Made by a program: the position numbers and the translations under genes. Below, piece after piece: positions 1-13,665 of a DNA stretch of 64,000 bases (its first letter is position 1; every line of letters begins with the position of its first letter). Source of the DNA: Telmatactis stephensoni (taxonomy: Eukaryota; Cnidaria; Anthozoa; Actiniaria; Isophelliidae); the NCBI GenBank assembly GCA_029948255.1, contig JALIZF010001915.1, positions 1,054,001 to 1,118,000 of the forward strand, written 5' to 3'. The notes beneath the pieces were generated by a model that made no database searches, had not been told where the DNA came from, and saw only the letters and a program-made list of their open reading frames with translations.

Positions 1-2167
1 ACCACCATGCACTTCTCAGTAAAAGTCGCAAGTAGGGCTCATTTTCCAGTGGCATTTGCCTAACGAGCACTCAAATTTGACATGCTATTATCAGACATAA
101 TATAACCATTCATATCTTCAGCCAAGTTTTAGTAGTGTATATTTCATGATTTTCTAACAAAATATTAAATATAATAAAATATTCAATACAATAAAACATA
201 TATTCGAGTAACTTTTAAACCAAATTGCTTTAGATGAGTGAAGTGTCTTACGAGTTAAGTGCCTTGCACCCATTCAAATTTGACGTTCCCACCAAGAGCG
301 TTGACATATATAACTTTTTACTTCGTTCATTCATTTTTGATTTCCAGGGCTTTCACCTGATGTGAACAGGTGAAATTTGTACTCGTCGTATTTTTTTTCA
401 CTTAACTGATCTAATCACTGTTCATTCTAGCAAACTATATCGTTCTCTAGCATACCATTCTTTATAGCTCTTCACATTTTTTAACGCTTCGGGAGATATT
501 GACAAATCATCGTTCCTATATTTCAAGCTTTACCCAATCCATGATTTTTTTATTAGCTGTCAAAAATTGTCTGCCACCAAGGTAGTTTATATATAACTTT
601 TTAGTTCTTTCTTTTAATATCTTTATTGTATTTTTTCATTCGTTTGCCAAGAAGAGAAATTTGGAGTTCATATAGTTATATATAAGTAAGTGAACTAGGT
701 TGAACTGCAACATAGATGTAATAATGTGTAATAAAAAGGGAGAACTTACATTACCAACATTTCAAGCCTTGGCCCCTCTTCAGAGTAAAAGTTGTTTGCA
801 TAGATGCATAGATAATTGATCCAGCTCGTATCACAATATGACAAAGTTTCCACCTTACAAGAGAGTTTATTAAGTTTCAAAGTAAACATTTTTTGGTATT
901 ATCTGACAAAGGAAAAGGTGTATTGACAATAAGGTGATATACAGTATACTCATGACTCGCGTAATTCCCACCCAAGCCACGAAAGGTCACCAGCTATAAA
1001 ATCCAGACCCTAGCTCCTATAATTACTTGTACAAAGACTGCAGATTTTTGAAGAGAAGTCACGCGCGTATAGGCGCGACTTTGTAGCGTGTATATGTTTC
1101 TGGAGTTAATTGAATCTACTTTAATTTACCCAAGGTATTGTTAATTATAGATCGCATTTTTAATTTTTAATTTTGAGGGTGTGTATAAACCTTAAGAAAA
1201 CCAGATCGTATAATCGTAGATCGTATAACTGCTGGATTTCAATAATTTTCTTGAGAACCAAAAGAAAAAGAGGCTATAGCAGTTTTGGATGAACAAACGA
1301 TACTAATTAGTGAGAAATCTTTTGTTGAAGATCCTCCAACCCAGACGGTCGCCATGCTATGATATCAGTGTAAAGTTTGGGATTCCTGTGTAAAAATTTC
1401 GCACGAATAAGTGTAACTCCCTAACTTCCTAATTCCCAACTATTCTCGACACCCTCGGGGTAAGAAGGCCAGCTTTGTAATAGCTCTTTGCCAACGAATA
1501 ATCAGAATCTACTCAGAATTTACTCACACATATTTTTAAAACATTTATTTTATTTGAAAACTGTTTAAGTAATTACAAAAAAATAGTATTCAATAAAATG
1601 TTAAATTGCATGTACTCTCTCTCTCTTCCGTTAGGACAACTAAGATGCAGCTTAACTCTTCTGGGAAAACCTTTGTTAAAGGAAAGCTGAACCTTAAGCC
1701 TGAATAACAGGTTTTTAATATGATTACTTAATTTAGACTTTTGTACTAATGATTTAGCAAATTTTCCCATATGAATGTAACTGTTATCTTAAAACAAAAT
1801 TCTCGAAGTTTTTAATAACGTTTAATCATAATTAATGAGGTATGGCAAAGGAAAGGTTTCTTCTACGTACAGAAGCGTCACAAATTAGAAATATTTTACA
1901 CTGGTTTGCTGACTGGATATCATGCTTTAGGTAGCTTTTCCTTCACGTAGGAAGCAAACTGTTCAAGATGCATCCTAAAAAGTCTGTCATTATCACCAAA
2001 AACTCCAAGAATTTTGTTTCAATTTATTGATACATTTCTCTATAATGTTCGTTAAATTCATTTAACTCATATATCAAACTACAGCTTAATTCGTTTGATC
2101 ATATCCTACACATAAATAATTTTATTTAGCTTCAGCTTTTGCACTGTAGTGAAAAACTTTATCAATA
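1..2167. other. Downstream flank of gene A, no gene seen
   Basis: AT-rich sequence without long or family-like frames. Gene A's 3' UTR should extend into the part nearest 2875, but I could not place a clear polyadenylation signal. Confidence 0.5.
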
Positions 2168-2326
2168 CACCGAATCGAAATATGGCGGCAAATTTGAATA
2201 ACTATTGTTTTATACTGACTAGCCTCTCATTCATGTGAAAACGCTTTTGTGTTTCTACGTGAACACGAGGCTAGTCAGTCCAGAACAAGAGTTATTCAAA
2301 TTTGCCGCTATATTTCGATTCGGTCA
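2168..2326. repeat. Fold-back element followed by a poly-T run
   Basis: Inverted CACCGAATCGAAATATGGCG / CGCTATATTTCGATTCGGT arms with a mirrored ACTGACTAGCCTC inside. A run of about 23 T follows at 2333-2356. Confidence 0.75.
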
Positions 2327-2875
2327 ATACATGTTTTTTTTTTTTTTTTTTTTTTAAGCGTCGGAGTTATCGGTGAAGTAGCCTAACTGGATATTGTACA
2401 GTACCTTCCAGCTTAAGCAGAAAACTTAAAGCTTTTGGTAGATAACCCTTTAGTTAGTATTTGGTGGAGAAGTCTATCCTTAACGTTAGTGGAAACTCTC
2501 CTAAATTTCTAATATCTGGTTTGCCGTGCAATAAGTTTTCCTTTCTTGATCAAACTTTCCCTTAATCCTCTCCACATTTCCATGTTGCGTGCTGCTAGAT
2601 TTTCATTTTATCCAAACAATCACTATCAGGATCACTGACGAATGGAGATGCTCATGTCTGCAATTGCAACGCGCGCCACTCCCCTGAAATAGACTTCTTC
2701 AAAGACGAAACCGCCCCCCTCCCCCCGTGAGGTGGTCATTAAGGAGGATACCCTGTAAGTGAACATTCCCCTGTAACAGAAACCTCTGGATGACGGGTAA
2801 TGGGAGTTTAGCTTACATTATACATATAGAAACCAGAATTTATATTAGAAACGTTATGATATAAAACTGTTCCAA

Positions 2876-5800
2876 TCAATTGAATTTGTTTAAAGTATAG
2901 AATAACCAGTAGACAATATTAAATAGTAGGTAACCAACAGGGAAAACAATTCTTGATAATCTATCTACAACACTAGCATCGTTTTCTAAGAACATGAAGC
3001 GTACTATTTTCTTGGTTGAATGCATTGTTCTTGACGAGAAATGACGTTTTCTGATTGGAGGTTTTTTGTGAAGTCCATTTTGATCATTTTCTTTGAATTC
3101 GCCTTCGCAGTGTTTGTTTTCATTATCGTCAGGCGTGATTTCACGAATTGTGTCCTGCAAGAAAGACAGAAAGAGTCAATAGATAGTACACTTTAGTACA
3201 CTTATTTCAATCAAAAAGGGGTGTCGGACGCGAGACCTAAAGTCCAAGTCTGGTCTTGCTCGTGATTGGTCATTTCTACACATACTCCCTTCGGGCTGCG
3301 TCTTGTGAGGGCTTTTTCCCGACAACGCGCGTTTTCTTGAAATATTTGTATGTCTTAGAATAATTAAGCTTACTTAATTTTGTCCTCCTCTAACTGATTT
3401 GTTATTTCTAGAGGTTTTCTTGTTTTTAATTATTTTTTGACATTTTTATATATTCTTTTTTTTACCTTGTCTTGATTCACTTCTCTAACACGTTGCAACA
3501 TCTGTTGTCTTTCTTGAACTTTCCTCTCGTCCAAGGCACATTTAAGAAGCAATAAAACGTATTCCAGGACAGCACCAAATACAAAGATAAACGACACAAT
3601 GAAAAATAAATCTACAGCTTTGACATAGGAAACCTGAAAATAACAACAGAAAACAACGTAAACGGCCAGGCTTCATGAAGCTCTGTTTCGAGGCACTTTT
3701 TCAAACATTTTCTGTTCAATCGTTACTTAATTTTGGTTGACAAATTAACACCGTAAATAATTGCAAATAATTAATTAACCGATTAAGAGTCTTGATTGCA
3801 TAAAACGACCCAGCCCTTCTTCGCTAACCCAGGACGATTAGTGTAGGGCTCAGCTTTACTGCTTGATTATGCTGTTGTCAAACTAGTGAACAGTCAGGAC
3901 TAGGGAATCTTATTTTGTTGTTTTTTAACCTTAGGAAATTTCAAACATTTTTTTATTGCTTTATTCTTTTTTTATTTTTTTATTTTTTGAGTAATATATA
4001 TGCTATATGGGTGGAGTACGGTAGGGAGCTGTCTTACCTTAGGAAATTGCGATCTCAAAGATCCCATAAGAGTGACTATCGTTAGTACAGTGGTAATACC
4101 AAGTGCAATACGAGCAGGGGCAGCTTCTTTTGGAATCCAAAAAGACAACCACGACAAAGCTACAATCAGTAGCGTAGGTGCGTACACTTGTAGAAGTGAA
4201 TATTGGATACGTCTTTTGAACGTAAACGTTACGGTCAAGTGAACCCAAGGTCCTATGGAAAAAAAAACACGTAATTAGCGTACGTATTTTGTACGTAAAT
4301 GGAACCCTTGGTCTTGTAACTTATAAATGTTTCATCTAAATTTCGTCCGGTTCATTCACCTTGCTGCTTCAATTCGGCTCATCTAAACTTTTGATTATTA
4401 GATATTTCATTTAAGTTCATTCACACTTCTGTACAATCAATCAGCAACAACAACAACAACAACAACAACTTTATTGGCACACACACATTTACAAAATTAC
4501 AGAAATAATAGCTTAGAATTTGTATGATAATGAAATTCGGGAGAAAGATGCGGCATTATATTTGAATATAGTTTAGTGCCTAGGGGCTAAGTTAACATGA
4601 CGTTTTCTAGTTAGCCCCTAGTCTATCGTGCCCCTAGCAAACACCGACAGCGGATCTTTGTTTCCAATCGACTCATAGTTTTACTAACACATTCTTGGTT
4701 TTTCTTCATGATTACACTGACAAAAGAGATTTCCATATATTTTCTTAATTCTCGGTCAGTCTAATCGTACATATCGACCTTTACCTTGTAATGGCCAGCG
4801 GTAATGTCGGATGTTACTGTTAACTTAAGCTAACTTACCAATTGTGTACTGGTAGATTTCTCGGTGTAATTGAATTCCCATTAGATCAAACTCATTCATG
4901 GCTTTATTCATGATATCAATCGTATTGCCAATGTTTCCTTGCCACACGTAGTCTAGTTGGTGTGCTGGGTACGAGTCTGCGAAAGAAAATACATTTTTAA
5001 CCTTAGTTAGTTTCAACCTCTTGTTCATGTTTAAGCCATTTTTTAATAAGGTGCTATATTATCATCACAAAAGTCACTCTATTTCCCTTCCCTCCACCCC
5101 TCCCCTATGACATGCAGTGAGAAACAAAAAAAAAAACCGATTCATACTATACTACTTACTTAAATAAAGTGCTATATCATCATTACAAAAGTCATTCTAT
5201 TTCCCTTCCCTCCACCCCTCCCCTATGACATGCAGTAAGAAACAAAAAAAGATTCATACTATACTACTTACTTTAATAAAGTGCTATATCATCATTACAA
5301 AAGTCACTCTATTTCCCTTCCCTCTACCCCCTCCCCTATGACATGCAGTGAGAAATAATCATATTATACTACTTACAGCTGAGGATGGTCAGATTACAGT
5401 TCTGTGTGTCAAGAGGATAGTCGTGTAGATTCATTTCACAGCCTGCCGTCAGGGTCAATCTGTATAGAAAATATGTGCCTTAATAAAACCACTTGGATCA
5501 ACAAGATTCGTTTCTTTAGATTTCGTGAAAGGTAGTGTAGAATGTAGGACACCATATACATAGCTCGCATGTACTGATAAGAATATAAGAATAATAACAT
5601 CCCAAAGCATATACTATACTCCACAAAGACAGCCATGTTAAATAACGTAGCACGAGTGGTAGCTGAAATTGTAACTATCTGAAGCTATTTTTTCTCCAGG
5701 ATTAGTAGTTCAACAGTATAGGAGAGATTTAATTTCGTGAAGCAGATTTCATAATTTCATAAGCGGGAATTAAAACTACGTGCAGGACATATGGTGCCAT

Positions 5801-8800
5801 ACAGTAACTTTGTACCATGCGGCGCTGTTCGAGAGAGTGCAGGGTCAATTGAGATAAAAGTCACTGGAAAGCATCTACGCGATAAAGTTTTCGTTGATAA
5901 GTTTCTTTGACAGGTTTTCTTGCTCGTGTTTCCTTGACAAGTTTCTTTGTGTCCGAAAAACACTTTGCATGGTAAAGTACTTCATGCTCCCTTGTTGTCC
6001 GTTTACACGAGCAAATCTTTACCTTGAGAAGTTTTCCTTGAAAAGATTTGCTTAACAAGGAAAAATCTGGCATGCCAGCTTTTCAACAAGGCAGCTTGAC
6101 AAGGAGAAAAATACTAAAAATGATAATGATTTCATCATCTACACAAGCACGTTTTCGGTAAACGTGCCAAGGATAGCTTGCTCGTGTAAATGCGGCCTAA
6201 TACCTGGTGCTATGTCTAACCAATCCATTAGGCCATACGGTAACTTTCGTGTTATCTGTCGGCACCATGTGAGTCTTTGCTGTTTTAATATTTAAAAAGA
6301 ACGTGTCTGGTATCCATACAAGGTTTTTATCAGATCCAGCTAAATAGATAGTGTGGTTGGACACTTCATGAGACAATCGTTCATCGAACCATTTTTGATA
6401 AAAGAACGTATCGATGGAATAATCCTATAAAGAATAAAACCATGATATTAGTTTGGGATTTTATCACAAATTGATAATGGCTTGCACCCCGTGATGACAC
6501 GGCCTTTGGGGGCTGGATCCTAAGGGTATTTCCATTAATGGAACCAGCCAGCCAGAGCGGTTACTTCTTTTAAGAAGTATCATTTAAAAATGATACACCA
6601 CATTTCGGACTGGTTCGGGCTTACACTAAGAACTGAGATGAACCATTTAAGAACTGGCAGCTCTGTGTCGCGTACAGCTTTTTTAATTTCACTGTGAAAA
6701 ATATAATAAATCAGAATCAAGGATTGAAATTTTCCGCCAATCAGTCATCGAGGAATGACACTTGATAGGTTTCCCGGGCGGCAGAGAGTTTTGAAAGTTT
6801 TGAAATCATGACGAACATGTCGAGAGGCCTTGTGCATGCCACTTGAATGCTCTCTTGAGCATTATTGAGAAAAAGTCAAACAAAAATAATTGAGTAAAAC
6901 AACGAGAGATCTGGCCTTGCTACAAGAGTTCTTGAAGACCGCAAAACAAGTAGACAAAGACGTCGAAACTATCGAACCGAATGAGCTGGATGAATTGGTT
7001 TCTGACTTTATTGTCGAAGTAAAGAAAAAAAGATGGACAAGAATATGAGCCAACGACTTCGAAATTCGAGATCATTTATATATCAACTCTTCGACCGACA
7101 TCTAAGGGAAAAAGTTTGTTTAGTGGTGCACATATCCACAGTGGAACATTCAATATTGCTATAAATATCGTAAATGAAACTCCCGCGACCTCTTGTCTTT
7201 CCATGGCCAAACGACAAAGCGCCGCCGTTATATGTCATAGAGTCGGACAGTGATTAGTGAAAAAAGAACTCACAAACTTTGAGTTTAAAACCGGCTTGTT
7301 ATCGCGGCTGGTTTTGACATTTTAGACTGACACTTTACTGGTTTTATTTTGCTTTATTTTGCTTGTAGAAATTAATTGTCTGAGCCTTTTTGTACATCAC
7401 TATTGATTCAGTCAAGAGTCAATGAAATAAAACCATTTTTATTCATGAATTCTAGTTATATATATAATAAACAGATCACACCATAGAAACACTTTCGTCG
7501 CTTTACGTCTTGTGTCAGATGCGCCCATTTATGATTGTTCTACTCTGATCAACATTCAGCCGTGACATATAAAGGTAAAGATAAAGAACCCTTGATTTAA
7601 CGCCCATGCTGGCCTCTTAACCCGAACGTTACCTCTCAGGGGGAGGGAGTGGAGGCAGACTATTTGCTCCGCCCTTTCCAACCTGAAGTTTTCATATCTG
7701 CATAGAGCTGAACAGATTGCAGGGAAGATGAACCACAAACCTCTTGCCACCAAGCCATAACTGCCCTGCAAATGATTAGATCTTGCATTTTCTCGGACAG
7801 GATATAAAACTGTGTTGGTTATGTTACTAATATTATGGTTTTGTTGTTTATATTTGTAATGATGACATAATTGTTTATTAATTAAAAAGATTAATTACCA
7901 TTTCCTTTTCACGTATTTGTCCAAAGTTCACTATGGTCATTCCTACTGTAATATTAACAGCTTTTTTATGAATCCAAGGTCGTACTCTCCTGTCATAGCG
8001 GTCTTTATTAAACAGGTAATTGATCGTCTGCGTTGTCATGTTATAACTGCAAACAAATACAAAGGTTATTAATATAACATTGTTTGCTAGGGAACGAGCG
8101 AATGTGAAAATAGAGGAGTTGAATTGTAAATTGATAGAACAAACTTTATTTATATTTAAAGTCCCTATGACGCATATTTTTTTATTTTCAAACTCATTTC
8201 TTTTCTGGGAATATAGTTGAGGTCTTTTTGTCTTGCTTTTGAACACTCCATATTTTTCGAGATATAAAGGTTTCAAATTTCAAAATGCAAATTTGATGAC
8301 TTCAGGGGAGTCATCATTTATTATACAAAACCAAGATGACTTGAAATACTCTTATTTTTTCATTTGGAATTTATTTCCGTTGGTCAGTAAAGCCTGTGTT
8401 TGAGTAAAAAATCTGGTTGTGGAATTGAAGACCTCTTTTAGTAAAATCCATGAGAAGCTGGTGATGATGACTCCCCTGACGTCATCACATTTGCATTTTG
8501 AAATTTGAAACTTTTATATCTCCGAAAATATAGAGTGTTCCAAAATGGGATAAAAAGATCTTAACTATATTCCCAGAAAAGAAATGAGTTTGAAAATAAA
8601 AAAAAATATGCGTCATAGGGACTTTAAACATAAATTTATGTAATTTTATATTATGGTAACGCTTTTCAGTCTGGTTGGCATTAACATCAAATCATACGCA
8701 ATACATCTTTGATGGCAAATATACATTCTGTTGTCAATGAGCTTTTATCAGGTATTTTTAAATTCGTAAAACAGAAAAAAGAATTACCATAGTTGGAAAG

Positions 8801-9677
8801 AGCATGTTAAAATTAGCAATACAGTGAAGTTTGAAAGAATTAAATCCAAAACTCGCGAGAATATGAATTTTTGAAAAGTGTGAATTTGTAAGGAAACCTT
8901 TGATGGTATCTCTTGCCGAAACCAGCGAATGTTTTCATACAAAATTTCGATTTCGGAAAATTCATATCTTCGTAAGTTTGAAAATTACTTCATTCAAACT
9001 TCACAGTTTTACTAATTTTGATGTGTTCTTTCCAGCTATGTAATTATATTTCTGTATTGTGACTTTGGAATAAATTACATGATAAAAGCTCATTGATTTG
9101 AAAACAATCTAAGTATAGGTCATTATGTTTGAAATATAAACGCCGAGGTAAATAGTTGTATAAAAAATAACAATTGACTTTTTGTGGGATTTTTATTATA
9201 GTAAGTTACGATTAGAGTTATAAATGCCCGTTAGCTTGTTTTTTAAAATTGCTTTTATTCCATGGTCAGATAGTCAGGTGTGGGACAAGCACTCACACTT
9301 CAATTTTTTGTGATTTGCATAAGGCGTTGATTTGACGTAACCTATAAGTCGATGTTGACAATGTAATGAAATAAGGACAATTTATATCTTTTCAAACGTG
9401 TGTTCTCAAACCTGTGTTTCTCATATATGAATTTCTTGAATAATAAACGGAGCACATTGTAACGGTATAAATCACTTTTTTTCAGTTCAACCGTAACTTT
9501 GGTTACATACAAATATATTAGTGTTTTTTTAAAAATTCCATCTTGTTCGTTGTGTTTACGTTTAACAAAAAAAGAATAATTGCTTCCAAGTACAAAATAT
9601 ACTCACGGATCATCGTCGGCGTTCACCAAGCCATACAACACAACAAGTAGAGACAAGCAAGGGCATATAGTCTTCAT
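2876..9677 (-). CDS. Gene A: Cys-loop ligand-gated anion channel subunit (GABA-A/glycine receptor-like), 8 exons, complete
   Basis: Spliced model (minus strand): 9677-9607, 8046-7899, 6424-6204, 5459-5377, 4976-4839, 4252-4038, 3633-3466, 3154-2876. All introns are GT..AG and phases agree, giving 440 residues. Residues 1-20 are a signal peptide (MKTICPCLSLLVVLYG start). The extracellular domain carries the family motif WIPDTFFLNIK near residue 110 and the Cys-loop with cysteines at about 154 and 168, 13 residues apart. TM1 is about 236-260, TM2 about 268-288 preceded by PAR (266-268), TM3 about 301-322, and TM4 about 417-436 near the C-terminus. The PAR motif is the known mark of anion selectivity, so this should be a plasma-membrane chloride channel subunit assembling as a pentamer. 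The glycine-receptor loop C disulfide is absent. The ligand is unknown: loop D has Tyr and loop B has Leu where classical receptors have Arg and Glu. The 5' UTR was not located. Confidence 0.93.
4443..4640 (-). repeat. Possible LINE 3' tail
   Basis: On the minus strand, GTGTGTGTGCCAATAAAGTT followed by a TTG repeat, which resembles the 3' end of L2/CR1-type LINEs. No coding is attached. Lies in an intron of gene A. Confidence 0.4.
5051..5376. repeat. Three-unit tandem repeat abutting the Cys-loop exon donor of gene A
   Basis: Units start at 5051, 5169 and 5281 (periods 118 and 112; the last is 96 bp). Each contains CATTACAAAAGTCA-like, CCCTTCCCTC and CCCTATGACATGCAGT blocks. Read on the minus strand, the array starts at the intron's own 5' splice site: GTAAGTAGTATA at 5376, with further copies of GTAAGT at 5271-5266 and 5159-5154. 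No exon sequence is included, unlike the array in gene C. Confidence 0.9.
5750..6200. repeat. Degenerate repeat beside a gene A exon
   Basis: Many loose copies of AAGTTTCTTTG, CTTGACAAG and CTCGTGT. TTTACACGAGCAA near 6003 mirrors TTGCTCGTGTAAA near 6178, suggesting a decayed fold-back. It ends a few bases before the donor of exon 3 (6203). Confidence 0.45.
8160..8623. mobile_element. TTAA-type fold-back element (family 1, copy 1)
   Basis: 464 bp with perfect TTAA on both sides (8156-8159 and 8624-8627) and termini AGTCCCTATGACGCATA in inverted orientation. The arms are about 165 bp, so the whole element can fold into a hairpin. It lies in intron 1 of gene A, about 110 bp upstream of exon 2. 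No coding capacity; piggyBac-type mobilisation is inferred from the TTAA target. Confidence 0.8.
8735..9095. mobile_element. Fold-back element, family 4, copy 1 (gene A intron 1)
   Basis: Ends in inverted CAATGAGCTTTTATCA. Inner blocks such as AGTGAAGTTTGAA and GAATATGAATTTTTGAAAA occur on both arms. A second copy of the same family, interrupted by a SINE, lies in gene B (37595-38271). Confidence 0.75.
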
Positions 9678-11964
9678 CTTTGGTTGTCTTTTTCCAGCGA
9701 TCAACGCATCCTGATATATTGATAAGTGAACATTAATAAAGTTGCACTGACTGTGTCGAGAATGAGCAGAATTGATGAATAAAAATGTGACTTTTTTGTC
9801 AATGTCATTGCAGGTCAGGTGTCGTGGCCGTGTTGAGTGCTTAATAATAAACTCACACCACGTTTAGGGCAACCTTATCAAAAATGAATAATCGGCACTT
9901 TATACTGTCAAATCACGATCAGTTTTGAATAAAGAAAACAAACACTAGCGTAAAATGGGTTTTCCAACGAAACGATTTCCTCCCGACATTGTTGCGAGTG
10001 AACTCAGTGCCAGCACAGGGCGCATCGCTTTGTGATCATAATCACTAGCTATAACATCATTAAATATTTACACAACTAAGATAATTCACATGGAAAGTAG
10101 TTTTCAATTTCCTATGTGCTGGAAAATGTACAAACAGATCTTTGAAATAAAAATAAATAAAAATCAGCACAAAGGTTCTAAACAATACATATCGTATTGG
10201 ATTATGTAGAATACCTTTTTTGTGATTAAAATGAAATTTTCCAACTTGCTCAAGCTATAGCTGAGCCTAGCTAGCTGATTTATTAATGTGGTTCATTGCC
10301 GGGAACCGTGCTTTGATTTCTAATAGATTATGTAATCAGTCCAATTGCTCAAACATATAACCACGAACAGCCAAATGGGCCGCCATTAATATTAAAAACT
10401 GAGATTGTAAAGAGAGTCTTGGTCTTTGTAGTAATTATAACGCCTCTGAGTCTAACTTTATATTTAAAGAATGCTCAGTAAATAGAAGATAAAGAGAGAG
10501 TCATCTCAAAAATGAATGTGAATAGAAGAAAGGTAAAGAGAGTTCATCAAATGCGCATTTCTGAAAACAACAAGTGACTGGAATTAGAAAAGAGTTATGG
10601 CATTTCGAAAAGAATATTTGGACTGACCTGCTTATATTTATTTATTTTTTTGAAAACAAAAAAGGGAAAAAACATTGGCAAAATTTACAAAATTGGCCAG
10701 AAGTGGCTTCAAAGTAAAACAGGAAAAACCCCCAGAGTTTCTCATAACAATCTAAGTAATAGATTTAGGCATTATTCAAATTAGTCTCGACATTCAATTA
10801 GACATACAGGTTTCCAGACACTGAGTACGATGTCAAGTCAGGGCATCATATGTTTCCACGAATTCCAAACCTGTCTTTCCTAAACGATTTCTAACAAAAA
10901 TCACCAAAACTGATGTAACAGGCAACTGAGTAGTATATCATGCCCTATATATACAACGTGTTTTATGGGGGAGGGGAGGGAGGAGAATTCGTAAGCGAAG
11001 TTGGCTACGTGATCTAGGTGTGCCATATTTACAAATCAAAAATAAACTAATTCAGATGTTGTCGCAAAATACATGAGGTATTCAATTCTCTGGAGTTTTC
11101 ATGAAAATGATTCTCCAAGATAAACTGATGTTTAATTATAAGCGAAAATCATAGGAGTTGGATAAGATATGTATTTTCATAGAAGTGGTCAAGGCAATGA
11201 CACAGGAGTACGATCTATTTTGATCTTGTGGGATGTAGATGTGTTGATAGTCGGTAATTCATAGCTGTTACCTGGCACTGTTTTTCGACTCTTTGGCTGC
11301 AGTTTTTTGAAATTAATTTAAAACTAATTAGTAAACACTTAGCCTGGCACAGATTTGGACCAGATAGTAAATACCAGAATATTAAGTATGGGTTGACAAA
11401 TGATAACAGATATCGATAAAACAAATCGTTCATCGTTTGACATCCACTTTGACTCTTAAAAGATTATAGATTCACTTTGAATTATTTTCCTAAACGAAGC
11501 TTTTAATCGCGATCAAAAGTCGTTGAGAAGAAATTAGAAAACTGAATCTTAGGTTTCAGAAAGATACTGGCAACACGCAAATCAAGCTGTGTTGATTCTA
11601 TTAATTTAAGGCGATTAAAACTTACTTTTGAGGTAACCTTATCTCATTTCGGAAGGTTGTGGTAAGACTGAATGAAGTAATAACGTACCTGTGTATCGGC
11701 AAAGTGTAGGTTTGAAATAATACAACTTGGACCTTTGTGGTCTTTTATATATTTTTTTCGATTAGGTGAACTTGAACTTTATAGACGTGAGTTAGTGGGT
11801 TTGTATACTTTTCAGTATTCTTCCCTACTGAGATAAAACCTTTATGGCGTGAAAACCAAAAGAAATACAATAGTAGGGCAGAAATAGTAATGGATAACCA
11901 GCACATCAAGGTCTGCGCTTGCCTCTTAATACAGTTGTATATATATGGATTGATCCGTGGTAAT

Positions 11965-12047
11965 GGAACTAGAGATATTGAAAGATCTTAAAAGCAATTG
12001 CCTAAATTGCTCACTATCCGTGATGATCCTTCAATATCTCTAGTTCT
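11965..12047. repeat. Short fold-back element
   Basis: GAACTAGAGATATTGAA and its mirror TTCAATATCTCTAGTTC about 45 bp apart, with GATC blocks inside. Non-coding. Confidence 0.65.
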
Positions 12048-12649
12048 TAATACAGCTAATGGACACTAATGTACAAAGTATTATAAGCTTAAGACAATAT
12101 TCATGCAGCGTAAAGTACTATAAACGTAAGACAATACTCAACAGCAACATTTTAGCACGACGTGAAATACAGTGACCAGAAGCAGCGGCTGCTTAGTTGA
12201 CAAGTGGGCGGCCTTCGAATCTAAGCAAGAGTTTTACGGTTTGACATGAATCTTCGTGTTTCCCATTAGCTCGTATTCCATCTTTACTTGAAAAGCTCAG
12301 TGTGGTATTAAAAACGCATCGAGTACCGATGGAGGAGGGGCGAAATTGTCCTGGCGCATGCGCACGTGCAGTTGGTGTTTTATAACGGTCAGGGTCAGCT
12401 ACTCAACCACAGTTTCAGTCCATGCATTTCTTTGTGTTCAGATTCTTGAACTATTTCTTTTACGCTAAAAGTTCAATTTATACCACTCTTATTCTCTTAA
12501 AGATCAGTCTTACAGTTGTGCACGGAAGTACTGCCCTGATCTGCTCATATTCGAAAAGCTGAACCGAAATATTGATGTAAAGTCAGACCGTGGACCTCCC
12601 ACTTGAATAAGCCACAATTTCTCAATCAGCACAACTTTTATTTTCTTAG

Positions 12650-12716
12650 GTTGGCTCTGTTAGTTGAATGTTGGTCTTCAATGCAGGAGATTGGGGTCGA
12701 GCCCCGGGTGGACCAA
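12650..12716 (+). repeat. tRNA-like SINE head
   Basis: TTGGCTCTGTTAGTTGAATG is A-box-like and GGGGTCGAGCCCC B-box-like, at about the spacing found in a tRNA. No closed cloverleaf could be drawn. Confidence 0.45.
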
Positions 12717-13279
12717 CAATCATCGTCTTAATTATTGACGAGAAGGTGCTTCCTTTGAACTCGGATCCATCTAAAATTTGTTACTAAACAGTTAATGTCT
12801 CGAATATAAGGATGTTAAACCCTAGTCCCCATCTCTCTGCTCAACATATTCGGTATTAATCCTGCTTAGAAGATAGCAAAAATCCCATACCATTATTTGT
12901 GCACTATGTATGGTATGGCCAATTACACTATTAGGCCCATATGTACAGTAACCGGAGAAAGATGTTGTGGTGTCCCTCCTTCAATAGGAAACCAATACCA
13001 TGCACTAATGATAAAAGATTAATAAAAAGTCTAAAATCGAGTTTTCCAACCAACGTATATGGTCGTCTACACTTCCTAAAAGGCGTAGTGTTAAGAGCAG
13101 CACTTATGATATAAATGTATAGTTTTTTTGTGGTTTTCGAAGTTAATCTGATCCAGCCATCTAGTCGTAACTTGGTTACAAAAGTTGTAAATTGCAAACC
13201 CGCAGAAAAAAACTTTTAGCAGTGGATGACACCCGAATGAACAATACTGCATGGAGTGTTAATTATCTGATCATTATAG

Positions 13280-13665
13280 TCTTGGCAAACAACGATGGTT
13301 TACCACTTGTCTGCACCAAATTTGTTATCTTTTTTATGGTTATAAAATACTTGATATATAACGCGCGCGCTGATTGGCTGGCTGCCATGCATGTTTATAT
13401 CAGAGGACAGAGACATGGCTCGCCCAAAAAATCGAAAATATCTTTTAAAAGCAATATAAAACGATCGCTTATGTCTCTGTACTGTGATATAAACACGATG
13501 GAAGATATATAGCACTCAAAACATGAAGTACTGTGATATGATGATGTAGAGCACTCGAAAAGCAAGAGATAGCTAGCTTACTTTTCTCATCGATCATGCT
13601 CTACATGCATCGTGGTTATATAATACTACAGAGACACGCGCGGCCGTTTTATTATTCCTTAATTA
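13280..13665. repeat. Interspersed fold-back repeat (family 5), copy 1
   Basis: Contains ATCGCTTATGTCTCTGTACT, GTGATATAAACAC and GATGTAGAGCACTCGAAAAG, plus a partial mirrored copy to the right. The same blocks occur at 23840-24130, 27185-27345 and 39060-39280. The open frames here are by-products of the repeat. Confidence 0.7.

Noticed and set aside
4000..4242. Plus-strand open frame of 80 residues
   Set aside because: Antisense to the TM1-TM2 exon of gene A.
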